DNA of 45,771 nt from Streptomyces bohaiensis (GCF_012033785.1 NZ_JAAVJC010000013.1:1-45771); one strand, 5' to 3'; shown: positions 35,275-45,724, numbered from the stretch's first letter. Program-made: numbers and translations. The notes: generated by a model not told the origin, from the letters alone.

Positions 35275-36447
35275 ATGAAGGCAGTGGTGTACCAGGGGGC
35301 CTACGAGGTGGCGGTGGAAGAGGTCGACGACCCGCGGGTCGAGGCCCCGACCGATGTGATCGTCAAGATCACCACCAGCTGCATCTGCGGCTCCGACCTG
35401 CACATGTACGAGGGCCGTACCGGCGCCGAGCCGGGAATCGTCTTCGGTCACGAGAACATGGGGATCGTCACCGAGGTCGGCTCCGGAGTCGTACGGGTCA
35501 AGAAGGGCGACCGCGTGGTCATGCCCTTCAACGTCGCCTGCGGGTTCTGCAAGAACTGTCTCGCGGGGCGTACCGGCTTCTGCCTCACGGTCAACGAGGG
35601 GTTCGCCGGCGGCGCCTACGGCTACGTCTCCATGGGGCCGTACAAGGGCGGGCAGGCGGAGTACCTGCGGGTGCCCTTCGCGGACTTCAACTGCCTGGTG
35701 CTGCCTCCCGGCGAGGAGCACGAGGACGACTTCGCACTGCTGGCGGACATCTTCCCGACCGGCTACCACGCCACCGAGCTGGCGGACGTCTCCCCCGGCG
35801 AGACCGTCTGCGTCTTCGGCGCCGGCCCCGTCGGCCTGATGGCCGCCTACTCGGCCATGCTGCGCGGCGCCTCCCGCGTCTTCGTGGTGGACCGGGTACC
35901 GGACCGGCTGCGGCTCGCCTCGGAGATAGGCGCCACCCCCGTCGACTACACCCAGGGCGACGCCGCCGAGCAGATCAAGGCGATGACCCGCGGTGAGGGC
36001 TGCGACAAGGGGATCGACGCTGTCGGTTACCAGGCGACCGTCGCAGCGGGCGAGGAGCAGCCGGCGATGGTGCTGAACACCCTGGTGGAGGCGGTCCGCC
36101 CCACCGGCATGCTCGGCGTCGTCGGACTCTACGTGCCGGCCGACCCCGGCGGCCCGAACGAGAGCGCCCGCAACGGACAGCTCACCTTCGCCATGGGCCG
36201 GTTCTTCGAGAAGGGCCAGCGCATGGGGACGGGGCAGGCGAACGTCAAGGCGTACAACCGGCAGCTGCGCGACATGATCATCGCCGGCCGGGCCAAGCCC
36301 TCGTTCGTCGTCTCGCAGCACCTGCCGCTTGCCGACGCCCCGGAGGCCTACCAGCGGTTCGACCGCCGCGAGGAGGGCTGGACCAAGGTGCTCCTCAAGC
36401 CGGCGGCGATGAGCGACGGGGCGGGCAGGACGCTGGCCGGCGTCTGA
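35275..36447 (+). CDS. zinc-dependent glutathione-independent formaldehyde dehydrogenase-like enzyme
   Basis: 390 residues of the medium-chain dehydrogenase family, closest to the FdhA/glutathione-independent formaldehyde dehydrogenase branch. Catalytic zinc ligands are Cys in TTSCICGSDLHMYEG and His in VFGHENMGIV. Structural zinc Cys are in NVACGFCKNCLAGRTGFC. NAD-binding motif is VCVFGAGPVGLMAAYSA. The long inserts DVGYQAT-type GIDAVGYQATVAAGEEQPAM and NGQLTFAMGRFFEKGQRMGTGQA match this branch, which carries tightly bound NAD. ATG at 35275 follows GGAGGAGGAG. A strong terminator lies 23 bases after the stop, so it is transcribed alone. Confidence 0.92.
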   Translation: MKAVVYQGAYEVAVEEVDDPRVEAPTDVIVKITTSCICGSDLHMYEGRTGAEPGIVFGHENMGIVTEVGSGVVRVKKGDRVVMPFNVACGFCKNCLAGRTGFCLTVNEGFAGGAYGYVSMGPYKGGQAEYLRVPFADFNCLVLPPGEEHEDDFALLADIFPTGYHATELADVSPGETVCVFGAGPVGLMAAYSAMLRGASRVFVVDRVPDRLRLASEIGATPVDYTQGDAAEQIKAMTRGEGCDKGIDAVGYQATVAAGEEQPAMVLNTLVEAVRPTGMLGVVGLYVPADPGGPNESARNGQLTFAMGRFFEKGQRMGTGQANVKAYNRQLRDMIIAGRAKPSFVVSQHLPLADAPEAYQRFDRREEGWTKVLLKPAAMSDGAGRTLAGV

Positions 36448-36469
36448 CCGGCACCGCCCCCGGACACGG

Positions 36470-36503
36470 CCGCCCGGACCCCACCCGACCGGGGTCCGGG
36501 CGG
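36470..36503 (+). terminator. terminator hairpin after the dehydrogenase
   Basis: CCGCCCGGACCCC and GGGGTCCGGGCGG form a perfect 13-bp stem with an 8-base loop, 23 bases after the stop codon. No U-tract. Confidence 0.85.
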
Positions 36504-36526
36504 TCGCCGCACCCCGCGGCCCACCA

Positions 36527-36574
36527 CCTCGGCCGTGCCGTCCCCGCACGCCTCGGCCGCGCCGTCCCCGCACG
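36527..36574 (+). repeat. 24-base tandem duplication
   Basis: Two consecutive 24-base units differ at one position (CCTCGGCCGTGCC versus CCTCGGCCGCGCC at their starts, each ending GTCCCCGCACG). A third, weaker unit may follow (GGGCGGCCGAATCGTCCCCG). Confidence 0.85.
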
Positions 36575-36580
36575 GGGCGG
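36568..36580 (+). repeat. CCGCACGGGGCGG element, copy 9
   Basis: Exact copy formed across the end of the second 24-base unit, so the duplication boundary coincides with the element. Confidence 0.7.
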
Positions 36581-36806
36581 CCGAATCGTCCCCGATCGGG
36601 AGGGATACCGCGCGGCACGTGGGGCAGGTGGACCGGTAACGAACAGATCACGGCACCTGAGTTCCTGTCCTCGACCCATCCGCACGACCCGGCCCCGCCG
36701 AACGGGCGACCCGCCCACCGGCAGTACGGAGCAGCAGCAGACGCGCCCACTCCCCTTCCCCCCGGTATCCGAACAGCACGTGTTTCCCCACGGATCAGGA
36801 GGATCG

Positions 36807-38009
36807 ATGGATCTCGCCTTTCTGGAGCCCGTTGTCCGCACCCCGGGCCCTTGGGCGTCCGCCTACTTGGCGAACGTGACCCCCGGCCCCGACGCCGCCG
36901 CCCACCAGGAGCTGGCCGCGCGGCAGACCAAGGGCGCCCTCGCCGAACAGGGTGCGGGCGATGCCGAGAGCGACGGCGTCTACCGCGAGCTGAGCGAACT
37001 GCGCCCGGGGCCGCCCGGCCGCGCCGTGTTCGCCGCCGCCGGCGAGGTGATCCGCACCGTGCCGCTCGGCACCGCTCCCCCGCAGCCGGAGGCCGCGTGG
37101 AGCGCACTGCCCAGGCTCACCCCGCTGGTGGAGATGGCGGAGGAGCCCCGGGTCTGCCTGGTGGCCTACGTGGACCGGCAGGGTGCCGACTTCGAGCTCC
37201 GCCACGCCCGCGGCAGCGAGATGGTCGGCCGGGTCGAGGGCGAGGACTGGCCGGTGAACAAGACGACCAGCTCGGACTGGTCCGAGCGTCGTTTCCAGAC
37301 CGCCGTGGAGAACACCTGGGAGCGCAACGCGTCGGAGACCGCCGAGGAGCTGGCACGTACCGCCGTCGAGACCGAGGCCGACCTGGTGCTGCTCGTCGGC
37401 GACGAGCGGCAGCGGCGCAGCGTCCACGAGCGGCTGCCGCAGGCGCTGACCGAACGGGTCGTGGAGACCCACCACGGCGGGCGGGCGCCGGGCGCCGACA
37501 CGCCGCTGCTCGACGAGGAGGTGGAGCGGCTGCTTCGCGAGCGCCGCGAGGCCGATCAGGGCGCACTGGTCGAGCGGTTCCGCGCGGGGCTCGCCGGTGC
37601 CGGTGCCACCCCCGCCACCGAGGGCGTGCCCGCGCTGGTGGAGGCGGCCCGCGAGCGGCGGATAGCGACGTTGCTGATCGTGCCGGGCGGCTCCGACCAC
37701 AACCGCGAGGTGTGGATCGGCGGCGAGCCGGACCAACTGGCGATGCGGCGCACCGACGCCCGGTCGCTGGGCGCCGACGACCCGCTGTCGGCACGGGCGG
37801 ACGACGCGCTGCTCCGGGCCGTGATCGCGGCCGGCGGTGACGTGGTCGTGCTGGACCCGGAGGCGGCCGAGGACGGTGAGCTGCCCAGCGGCGGCCTCGG
37901 GGCACTGCTGCGCTGGGCGCACGAGGACAACGGGACAGGCGCGGCCGCGGCCGACGACCTGCGGACGCAAGAAGCGAGCGGGCAGCCGGCCACGGCTGCC
38001 GGCGGCTGA
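36807..38009 (+). CDS. Vms1/Rv2629-family (baeRF2) protein
   Basis: 400 residues with a bacterial eRF1-like fold related to eukaryotic Vms1/ANKZF1 peptidyl-tRNA hydrolases and mycobacterial Rv2629. Features are the N-terminal LEPVVRTPGPWASAYLANVT, the central VCLVAYVDRQGADFELRHARG, SSDWSERRFQTAVENTWERN (helical, where a catalytic Gln/Glu would lie) and TEADLVLLVGDERQRRSVHE. The C-terminal third includes RRIATLLIVPGGSDHNREVW and AVIAAGGDVVVLDPEAAEDG. A role in rescuing stalled ribosomes is inferred from the family and unproven here. ATG at 36807 follows AGGAGG four bases upstream. A small membrane protein gene starts 11 bases after its stop, so they form an operon. Confidence 0.85.
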   Translation: MDLAFLEPVVRTPGPWASAYLANVTPGPDAAAHQELAARQTKGALAEQGAGDAESDGVYRELSELRPGPPGRAVFAAAGEVIRTVPLGTAPPQPEAAWSALPRLTPLVEMAEEPRVCLVAYVDRQGADFELRHARGSEMVGRVEGEDWPVNKTTSSDWSERRFQTAVENTWERNASETAEELARTAVETEADLVLLVGDERQRRSVHERLPQALTERVVETHHGGRAPGADTPLLDEEVERLLRERREADQGALVERFRAGLAGAGATPATEGVPALVEAARERRIATLLIVPGGSDHNREVWIGGEPDQLAMRRTDARSLGADDPLSARADDALLRAVIAAGGDVVVLDPEAAEDGELPSGGLGALLRWAHEDNGTGAAAADDLRTQEASGQPATAAGG

Positions 38010-38020
38010 GGAGGCACCAC

Positions 38021-38416
38021 ATGCACGGCGGTTCTCTGGGCGCAACGGCCACCATCGCGGCCGAGCGCGACCTGCTGGTCGGGATCGGCCCCTTCGTGCT
38101 CGGGCTGTTCATCGTCGCGGTACTGACCGGGGCGGTCTGGTACGGCATCCGGCTGCGGCGGAGGGAGTCGCCCCCGCCGCGGCCCGAGGACCAGCCGAAG
38201 CCGCCCCCCGGCGGCCCCGTGGGCGAGGTGATGGAGCACCCCGCGGAGCCCGGTTTCGACCAGGACGGGCGACGGCTGCGGCCCCACGAGCTCCAGCCGT
38301 ACGGCTCGACGCCGGGCACGCCGGCCGAGCGGGGTCCCGGCGACCACGCCGAGCGCGCCCCGGGGCCCAACACCCCGGACCCCGGTGACGGGGAGCGCGG
38401 CCACCGCGGCGGCTGA
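38021..38416 (+). CDS. small single-pass membrane protein (DUF6479-like)
   Basis: 131 residues. Residues ~16-46 are a single membrane helix (LVGIGPFVLGLFIVAVLTGA then VWYGIRLRRRES), followed by a Pro-rich cytoplasmic tail with GEVMEHPAEPGFDQDGRRLRPHELQPYG, the conserved part of a Streptomyces family I associate with DUF6479. The end is Gly/Pro/Asp-rich and disordered. ATG at 38021 follows GAGGAGG and is 11 bases after the Vms1-like gene, suggesting joint expression. Function unknown. Confidence 0.78.
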   Translation: MHGGSLGATATIAAERDLLVGIGPFVLGLFIVAVLTGAVWYGIRLRRRESPPPRPEDQPKPPPGGPVGEVMEHPAEPGFDQDGRRLRPHELQPYGSTPGTPAERGPGDHAERAPGPNTPDPGDGERGHRGG

Positions 38417-38463
38417 GTGACGGGGGTGGCCCCTCCACGAGCGGGTCACGGGCCGGACGCGGC

Positions 38464-38504
38464 GAGGGCCGGGACGACGACCGATGGTCGTCGTCCCGGC
38501 CCTC
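38464..38504. terminator. 19-bp bidirectional terminator
   Basis: GAGGGCCGGGACGACGACC and GGTCGTCGTCCCGGCCCTC are exact complements with a GAT loop. It lies between the small membrane protein gene and the convergent glgX stop and should end both transcripts. Confidence 0.9.
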
Positions 38505-38621
38505 GTCATGTCGGCCCATCTCGGTGCGGGACCGTCCTCGGCCGCGGCCGCCCCGCGGAACCCCACCGGCCGCGGCCGCCCCGCGAGGCCCGCAGGCCGC
38601 CGGGGCCCGCGGGGCGGTCGG

Positions 38622-40937
<2,316 letters not shown>

Positions 40938-41354
40938 GTGGGCCTCCTGCTGGTGCGAATGGGGGCGGGTCAGCGGTGCGGGGGGCGCTGCGCGTCGCGG
41001 GGCGGTGGGGCCGGGTGGTCGGCCGGGGCGAGGGCGTGGCCGCGGGCGCCGGTGGCCGCGGCGGCTGCCGGAGCGCTCGGCGGTGTCGGCCGGTTGTCAG
41101 CTTTCCCCAGGTTCTTCCCTCTCGCTGGTTCTTCATCACTCGTGACCGCCTCAAGACCACTCATGAGGTATTTGATCACTTTTAAGAGCGAAAGGCATGG
41201 CTTGCTGCCTCTTCCGTGCTCTGCGTCATGTCGTGGTCAGCACTAGTACGCAACGGTGACAATTCCGGGGCATGACCGCCGGACGCGTGTGGTTGGCTGG
41301 AGGGACGGCGGACGTGGATCATCGCGGACGCCCGGGGCGCGAGGGGAGTTACAG
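40938..41354. other. 417-base divergent gap, glgX / L,D-transpeptidase
   Basis: Both genes are read outward from here. The central 41090-41275 part is clearly less G+C-rich than the rest of the window (for example GGTATTTGATCACTTTTAAG), as expected for promoters or a leader. A 69-codon frame (41179 to 40970, minus) starting GTGATCAAATACCTC is possible as a leader peptide of glgX, but its codons are atypical. TAGTAC at 41244 and GGTGACAATTCC at 41254 are possible promoter parts for the transpeptidase. I see no known riboswitch. Confidence 0.5.
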
Positions 41355-42587
41355 GTGAACAGGCGACGGTGGGGCGCGAGGCGCAACGGGGCGATAGCCG
41401 GCTTGGCCGGGTTCGTCATGGTGGTTGCGACGGCGTGCGGGGGTACCAGCAAGGCGGAGTCGTCGGGGGGCGACGACAAGGGCGGCGGAGGAGGCACGGG
41501 CGGGGACGCGGCGGCCGCGGTCTCCGTGGAGTTCACCACCGAGGACGGCGCGGAGTCGGTGGCGACCTGGGACGAGTTCTCGGTCGGCGCCGAGGACGGC
41601 ACCCTCACCGAGGTGACCGTCACCGACCCGGAGGGCACGGAGGTGCCGGGCGAGTTCACCGAGGACAGCACCGGCTGGTCCCCCGCGGAGCACTTCGCCA
41701 ACGACACCACCTACGAGGTGACCGCGAAGGGCGAGGACGCCGAGGGGCGGGAGACGGTGGGGACGACCACCTTCACCACCGTGGCCGCCGAGGCGACGCT
41801 CGACACCAACAGCCACCTGTGGACCTGGATCGACGAAGGCGGCACCGTCGGGGTCGGCACCGTGATCTCGGTGACCTTCGACAAGCCGGTGGAGAACACC
41901 GCGGCGATCGCCGACGCGATCCGCGTCAACACCGACCCCGCGGTCGAGGTGAAGCCGCACTGGTTCGGCAACCAGCGCGTCGACTTCCGCCCGCAGGAGT
42001 ACTGGGAGCCGGGGACCGAGGTGACGGTCGAGTTCCGCACCCGCGGGGTGGAGGCCGCCCCCGGCGTCTACGGCACCCGCTACAACGAGCGGTCGTTCGT
42101 CGTCGGGCACCGGCAGGTCAGCACGGTGGACATCGACACCCTCACCATGGACGTCGAGCGCGACGGCGAGGTCATCCGGAGCATCCCCGTCACGGCGGGC
42201 GCCCCGGGCAAGGACACCTGGAACGGCAAGATGGTCGTCTCGGAGATGTTCACCGAGACCCGGATGGACGGCGCGACCGTCGGGTACGACTACGACATCC
42301 CGGACGTCCCGCACGCAATCAGGCTGTCGACCTCCGGCACCTTCCTGCACGGCAACTACTGGTCCACCCCCGGGACCTTCGGCAACCACCTCGACACCCA
42401 CGGGTGCATCGGCCTGCAGGACGTGCAGGGCGGCAACGACGCCTCCACCCAGGCCGCGTGGTTCTACCAGAACACTCGGATCGGCGACGTGATCGAGGTC
42501 GTGAACTCCGACGACGACGTCATCGCCCCGGACAACGGTCTCAACGGCTGGAACCTGGACTGGTCCCAGTGGGGCGCGGGGCAGTGA
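41355..42587 (+). CDS. L,D-transpeptidase lipoprotein (LdtMt2-like)
   Basis: 410 residues. An Arg-rich N-terminus and hydrophobic segment (AIAGLAGFVMVVATACGG) end in a lipobox with Cys near residue 28, so it is a membrane-anchored exported lipoprotein. A Gly-rich linker is followed by two Ig-like domains (~55-240; VSVEFTTEDGAE, ISVTFDKPVENTAAIADAI) and a YkuD catalytic domain (~250-385). The active site is in TFLHGNYWSTPGTFGNHLDT-HGCIGL: His, then the nucleophile Cys in THGCIGL, where SHGCxR/N is usual. It makes 3-3 peptidoglycan cross-links. GTG at 41355 follows GAGGGGAG. Two terminator hairpins follow the stop. Confidence 0.94.
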   Translation: MNRRRWGARRNGAIAGLAGFVMVVATACGGTSKAESSGGDDKGGGGGTGGDAAAAVSVEFTTEDGAESVATWDEFSVGAEDGTLTEVTVTDPEGTEVPGEFTEDSTGWSPAEHFANDTTYEVTAKGEDAEGRETVGTTTFTTVAAEATLDTNSHLWTWIDEGGTVGVGTVISVTFDKPVENTAAIADAIRVNTDPAVEVKPHWFGNQRVDFRPQEYWEPGTEVTVEFRTRGVEAAPGVYGTRYNERSFVVGHRQVSTVDIDTLTMDVERDGEVIRSIPVTAGAPGKDTWNGKMVVSEMFTETRMDGATVGYDYDIPDVPHAIRLSTSGTFLHGNYWSTPGTFGNHLDTHGCIGLQDVQGGNDASTQAAWFYQNTRIGDVIEVVNSDDDVIAPDNGLNGWNLDWSQWGAGQ

Positions 42588-42594
42588 CCCCCTC

Positions 42595-42617
42595 GGTCCG
42601 CCGCTGATCGGCGGACC
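42595..42617 (+). terminator. first hairpin after the L,D-transpeptidase
   Basis: GGTCCGCCG and CGGCGGACC pair perfectly (9 bp) about a 5-base CTGAT loop, eight bases beyond the stop codon. Confidence 0.8.
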
Positions 42618-42631
42618 CGCACGGTCGGCCC

Positions 42632-42673
42632 CCGGTGGCCCGGCACGGTCGACGGACCGCGCCGGGCCACCGG
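42632..42673 (+). terminator. second, 19-bp hairpin after the L,D-transpeptidase
   Basis: CCGGTGGCCCGGC pairs with GCCGGGCCACCGG, then one A/C mismatch, then CGGTC with GACCG around a GACG loop. Together with the first hairpin this insulates the downstream enoyl-CoA hydratase gene. Confidence 0.85.
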
Positions 42674-42725
42674 CGCGTCCGGGGAGAGGTCGGCACCGGC
42701 TCCCCCGACGCCGGTGAACGACCGC

Positions 42726-42731
42726 TAACCT
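42726..42731 (+). promoter_or_regulatory. -10 element for leaderless enoyl-CoA hydratase transcript
   Basis: TAACCT lies seven bases before the ATG at 42738, so transcription would begin at or next to the start codon. There is no ribosome-binding site. A -35 is not clear. Confidence 0.45.
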
Positions 42732-42737
42732 GACGGC

Positions 42738-43508
42738 ATGACTGTGCATCTCGAAGTAGCGGACGGCGTCGGCACCATCCGGCTGGACCGGCCCCCGATG
42801 AACGCGCTCGACACCACCGTCCAGGACAGGCTGCGGGAGCTGGCCGAGGAGGTCACCAGCCGGGACGACGTCCGCGCCGTGGTGATCTGGGGCGGCGAGA
42901 AGGTGTTCGCCGCCGGGGCGGACATCAAGGAGATGCGGGAGATGGACCAGGCGGCGATGATCGCGCGCGCCCGCGGCCTCCAGGAGTCCTTCACCGCCGT
43001 CGCCCGGATTCCGAAGCCGGTCGTGGCCGCCGTGACCGGCTACGCGCTCGGCGGCGGCTGCGAGCTGGCGCTCTGCGCCGACATCCGGGTCGCCGCCGAG
43101 GACGCCCGGCTGGGGCAGCCGGAGATCCTGCTGGGCCTGATCCCCGGCGCCGGCGGCACGCAGCGGCTGCCGCGCCTGGTGGGCCCCTCCCGCGCCAAGG
43201 ACCTCATCTTCACCGGGCGCCAGGTCAAGGCGCCGGAGGCGTTGGCGATCGGCCTGGTCGACAGGGTCGTCCCCGCCGCGGAGGTCTACGACACCGCGCA
43301 CGCCTGGGCAGCGCGGCTCGCCGCCGGGCCCGCCATCGCGTTGCGGGCGGCGAAGGAGGCCGTCGACAGCGGGCTGGACGCCGGCGTCGACACCGGCCTT
43401 GCGGTCGAACGCACCTGGTTCGCCTCGCTGTTCGCCACCGAGGACCGCGAGATCGGCATGCGCAGCTTCGTCGAGGACGGCCCCGGGAAGGCCCGCTTCA
43501 CCCGCTGA
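42738..43508 (+). CDS. enoyl-CoA hydratase/isomerase family protein
   Basis: 256 residues of the crotonase fold. Oxyanion-hole motifs are KVFAAGADIKEMREMD and TGYALGGGCELALCADIRVA. The catalytic Glu pair of true hydratases is represented by CELALCAD and GQPEILLGLIPGAGGTQRLPR (Glu in QPE). The C-terminus (RSFVEDGPGKARFTR) is typical of beta-oxidation EchA proteins. It hydrates 2-enoyl-CoA in fatty acid breakdown. Very close ATG to TAACCT suggests leaderless expression. The window shows no partner dehydrogenase or thiolase. Confidence 0.94.
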   Translation: MTVHLEVADGVGTIRLDRPPMNALDTTVQDRLRELAEEVTSRDDVRAVVIWGGEKVFAAGADIKEMREMDQAAMIARARGLQESFTAVARIPKPVVAAVTGYALGGGCELALCADIRVAAEDARLGQPEILLGLIPGAGGTQRLPRLVGPSRAKDLIFTGRQVKAPEALAIGLVDRVVPAAEVYDTAHAWAARLAAGPAIALRAAKEAVDSGLDAGVDTGLAVERTWFASLFATEDREIGMRSFVEDGPGKARFTR

Positions 43509-43866
43509 GCCCCGCCGCTCCCGCCGGCACGCCCCGCACCGGCACCGGCACCCGCACCGCCCTCGGCGGGGCCGGGTGTCCGTCGGCACCACCGGCGGCG
43601 TGCCGGTGCCCGGGGCGGGGATCGCCGCACGCTGGGGCGCATCGGGGCCTCGGTGGTGCTCCGGGCGTGCTCGACCGTGCGGCGCTCGGTTTCGGCCGCG
43701 TCGCCTCCGACCGAGCCGGCACTGCCGTCGCCCCTCCACCGCAGGCGGCGAGGACCGGCGCGACAGCCGACAGGACGGCGGCGCGGGAGAGAGCGCGGGG
43801 CGCGGGCGCACGGGGCGGGGGCGAACAGGTTCGTGGCGGTCCCCTGACAGCGGGAGGACACACCAC
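43509..43866 (-). pseudogene. small lipoprotein gene with two apparent frameshifts
   Basis: From GTG 43866 the frame gives a signal peptide and lipobox RALSRAAVLSAVAPVLAACGG. At the C-run 43731-43734 the strongly G/C-biased codon pattern moves to another frame (GDGSAGSVGGDAAETERRTV, HARSTTEAP). Near 43641-43646 it moves again (APQRAAIPAPGTGTPPVVPT). Restoring one base at each site gives a continuous Cys-anchored lipoprotein with a Gly/Thr/Pro-rich linker; the intended 3' end is unclear. It lies just downstream of the siderophore-interacting protein remnant on the same strand. The alternative is that only the first frame is used, as a 122-residue protein. The C-terminal limit is approximate. 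Confidence 0.5.
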
Positions 43867-43967
43867 GCTCCGAGGACCGGGCCGGACCGGAACGACTCAG
43901 CTCTGCCTGACCACGGCCACGGGGGACGGGGGCGGGGGACGGAGGACGGGCCACCGGAGCCGACCTG

Positions 43968-44785
43968 CTACGACGTCCGCACCCGGTCGTGCCGGTACCC
44001 CCGGGAGTGGATCCGGCGCGGCGGGGCCCCCGCCGCCCGCAGGCCGTCCCGGATGCCGGCGACCCGGGTGCCCTCCGCGGCCGGCCGGGCGAGGAACCCC
44101 TCCCCCAGGCGCACGGCATCGGCCGCGGAACGCGGCGGCCTCACGGGCCGGCGCCGCCCCGCCGGGCTCCCCACCGCGGCGGAGCACGGGTGGCACCTCG
44201 CCCCCGGCAACGCGGCGCGCAACGCCGCGGCGTCCTCGGCCTCCCCCGCCTCCAGCAGCACGTCCCTGTGCAGCCCGGGGTCGCCCGCGGTGACCGCCGC
44301 GATATTGCGGATGACGGGGCAGGCGGTCTCGTCACCCGCGAGCAGCACCCGCCGCACCGCCGGACCGGGGTCCCACCGGATGCCGTGCCGGGGTGCGCCG
44401 CGGCGAACGTCCGGCCCCGACAGCAGTGCGGGCGCCCCCGCCATCCCGCCCGCCGCCCAGGCTGTCGCGGGCCCGGGCCGCTCGTGGACGTAGACGCCCA
44501 GGTCCACCTCGGCGCGGTCGGGGCGGACGGCGCTCGGGGGGGGCCGCTGCGCACCGGCGGCCGCGCCTCCTCGGGCAGGCCGCGCCACACCTCGCGCCAC
44601 CGCGGCTCGTGCAGCAGGTCGTCGGTGAGCGGCTCGGGGTGGCCCGCCGTGCCCGGGACCAGCAGTTTCACCCGCTGGTCGAGCCTGCACGGGGCGAAGT
44701 GATCCAGGTCCGGCCCGGAGAGGGTCAGGCGGAGGAAACCCGGTGACGGCCGTCGCACCCCGCTGACGCGCGTGGCGAAGAGCAC
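43968..44785 (-). pseudogene. siderophore-interacting protein (SIP, ferric-siderophore reductase) remnant
   Basis: SIP proteins reduce ferric siderophores with FAD/NAD(P)H in the cytoplasm. The N-terminal part is recognisable: FATRVSGVRRPSPGFLRLTL, SGPDLDHFAPCRLDQRVKLL. At the eight-G run 44536-44543 the frame shifts; adding one base would join it to AVRPDRAEVDLGVYVHERPG, VRRVLLAGDETACPVIRNIA and a C-terminal RRIHSRGYRHD. Even when joined, the FAD-binding RxYT/S motif is replaced by RSGPPPSA, and the AWLAGE motif near the C-terminus is missing. This points to real decay. No clear start exists; GTG 44785 is nominal. The 3' half remains open as a long frame and may be mistaken for an intact gene. 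Confidence 0.75.
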
Positions 44786-45256
44786 GTTGGGCGAGGCGTG
44801 GAACGAGGGGCAACGGCGAGTCCCATGCTGGTGGGATCGGTGGATGGGGCGGTCGACGGCTGGGGACGACACCCACCGGGCGAGAACGGCGCGCGGAAGG
44901 CCCTCCCGTCGCGGGGGCGGGAGCGAGGGCGCGGCGCCCCGGCGCAGCGGGCGTCGCGGCGGCGCGCGGGAGGTCCGGGAGGGCGCGTCGCGGCACACTT
45001 GCCGTGCAATTTCATGCACGCCGGCAGGGTCGACCGCGGCCACAGTTGTCTTAACTCAACCTTAAATTTTCGAGCCCTCCTTGCCATCCTGTCGGAGCAC
45101 GCAGTGTCACCGGTCGTATCGCTGCTGTTCGCGGGGGTAGTGCGCCCCGCGCGCCCCCTGAGCGCCGCAGTGCGCTGGTACGCGACGGCCTGTTCAGGCG
45201 GTGAGTTTGCACGAGAAAGGACCACGCGATCGGCATATGCACGCCATGATGGAGCC
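44786..45256. other. 471-base gap before the last gene
   Basis: I see no supported gene. It contains an inverted pair GTGCAATTTCATGCAC (45004-45019; GTGCA/TGCAC around ATTTCA) and an unusually A+T-rich block TTGTCTTAACTCAACCTTAA (from 45046) that may be the distal promoter region of the ATPase gene. CATATGCACGCCATGATGG just before the ATG carries three out-of-frame ATGs. Confidence 0.45.
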
Positions 45257-45724
45257 ATGGCAGTCACCACGAGCAGCCCTCGCACGGGACTCGACAACGA
45301 TCACGAACTCTTGCGCGCCGCAATGGACTTGAGATGCGACGCAACGGCCGGGGAAGTCGAGCTGCCCGGCCGCCCCGAGGCGGCGGCAGCCGCACGCCGA
45401 CTGACCCGTGTTCACTTTCACAACCGGTGGGGGCTGAGCTCCGAGCTCACCGACAACGCGGTGCTGCTGATCTCCGAACTGGTCAACAACGTGCTCCAGC
45501 ACTCCGGCGCCGTCACCTTCACCGTTCGTGTCCGGCGGCGGCGCGGCTGGGTGCGGATCGAGGTGCGCGACCCCTCGCGCTCACTCCCCTGCCTGCTGCC
45601 GGTGGGCGCCCTGGAACCCACCGGCCGCGGGCTCTGCCTCGTCAACCACCTCGCCGACCGCTGGGGCGTGGACCTGCTGCCCCGGGGCAAGTCGACCTGG
45701 TTCGAGCTCCGCGCCGGGAGCTGA
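45257..45724 (+). CDS. RsbW-like ATP-binding regulatory protein
   Basis: 155 residues with a HATPase_c_2 domain over ~40-155: N-box NAVLLISELVNNVLQHSGAV, G1 VRIEVRDPSRSLP, G2 PTGRGLCLVNHLADRWGVDL, end GKSTWFELRAG. This class of stand-alone ATPase is numerous in Streptomyces and is thought to bind sigma or anti-anti-sigma factors. Unlike the 34.7-kb homologue it has no adjacent WhiJ-type regulator in the window. ATG at 45257 is preceded by GGAG with only two bases between, an unusually short spacing; the next in-frame options lack support. The gene is complete. Confidence 0.88.
   Translation: MAVTTSSPRTGLDNDHELLRAAMDLRCDATAGEVELPGRPEAAAAARRLTRVHFHNRWGLSSELTDNAVLLISELVNNVLQHSGAVTFTVRVRRRRGWVRIEVRDPSRSLPCLLPVGALEPTGRGLCLVNHLADRWGVDLLPRGKSTWFELRAGS

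Larger units (their letters stand above)
36448..36806. other. 359-base gap after the dehydrogenase
   Basis: There is no credible gene here. It contains a terminator (36470-36503), a 24-base tandem duplication merging into a dispersed element copy (36527-36580), and presumably the promoter of the Vms1-like gene in 36600-36790, which includes GATCGGGAGGGATAC and AACGAACAGATCAC stretches of more balanced composition. Confidence 0.55.

Noticed and set aside
40970-41179. 69-codon minus-strand frame before glgX
   Set aside because: Its codons (AGT, AGA, AAA) differ from local usage and it ends in Pro/Arg-rich low-complexity sequence. A leader peptide is possible but unsupported.
44141-45043. Reading the SIP N-terminal frame as a complete 300-residue gene
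   Set aside because: After the G8 run the frame becomes Arg/Pro/Cys-rich noise while true SIP sequence continues in another frame.
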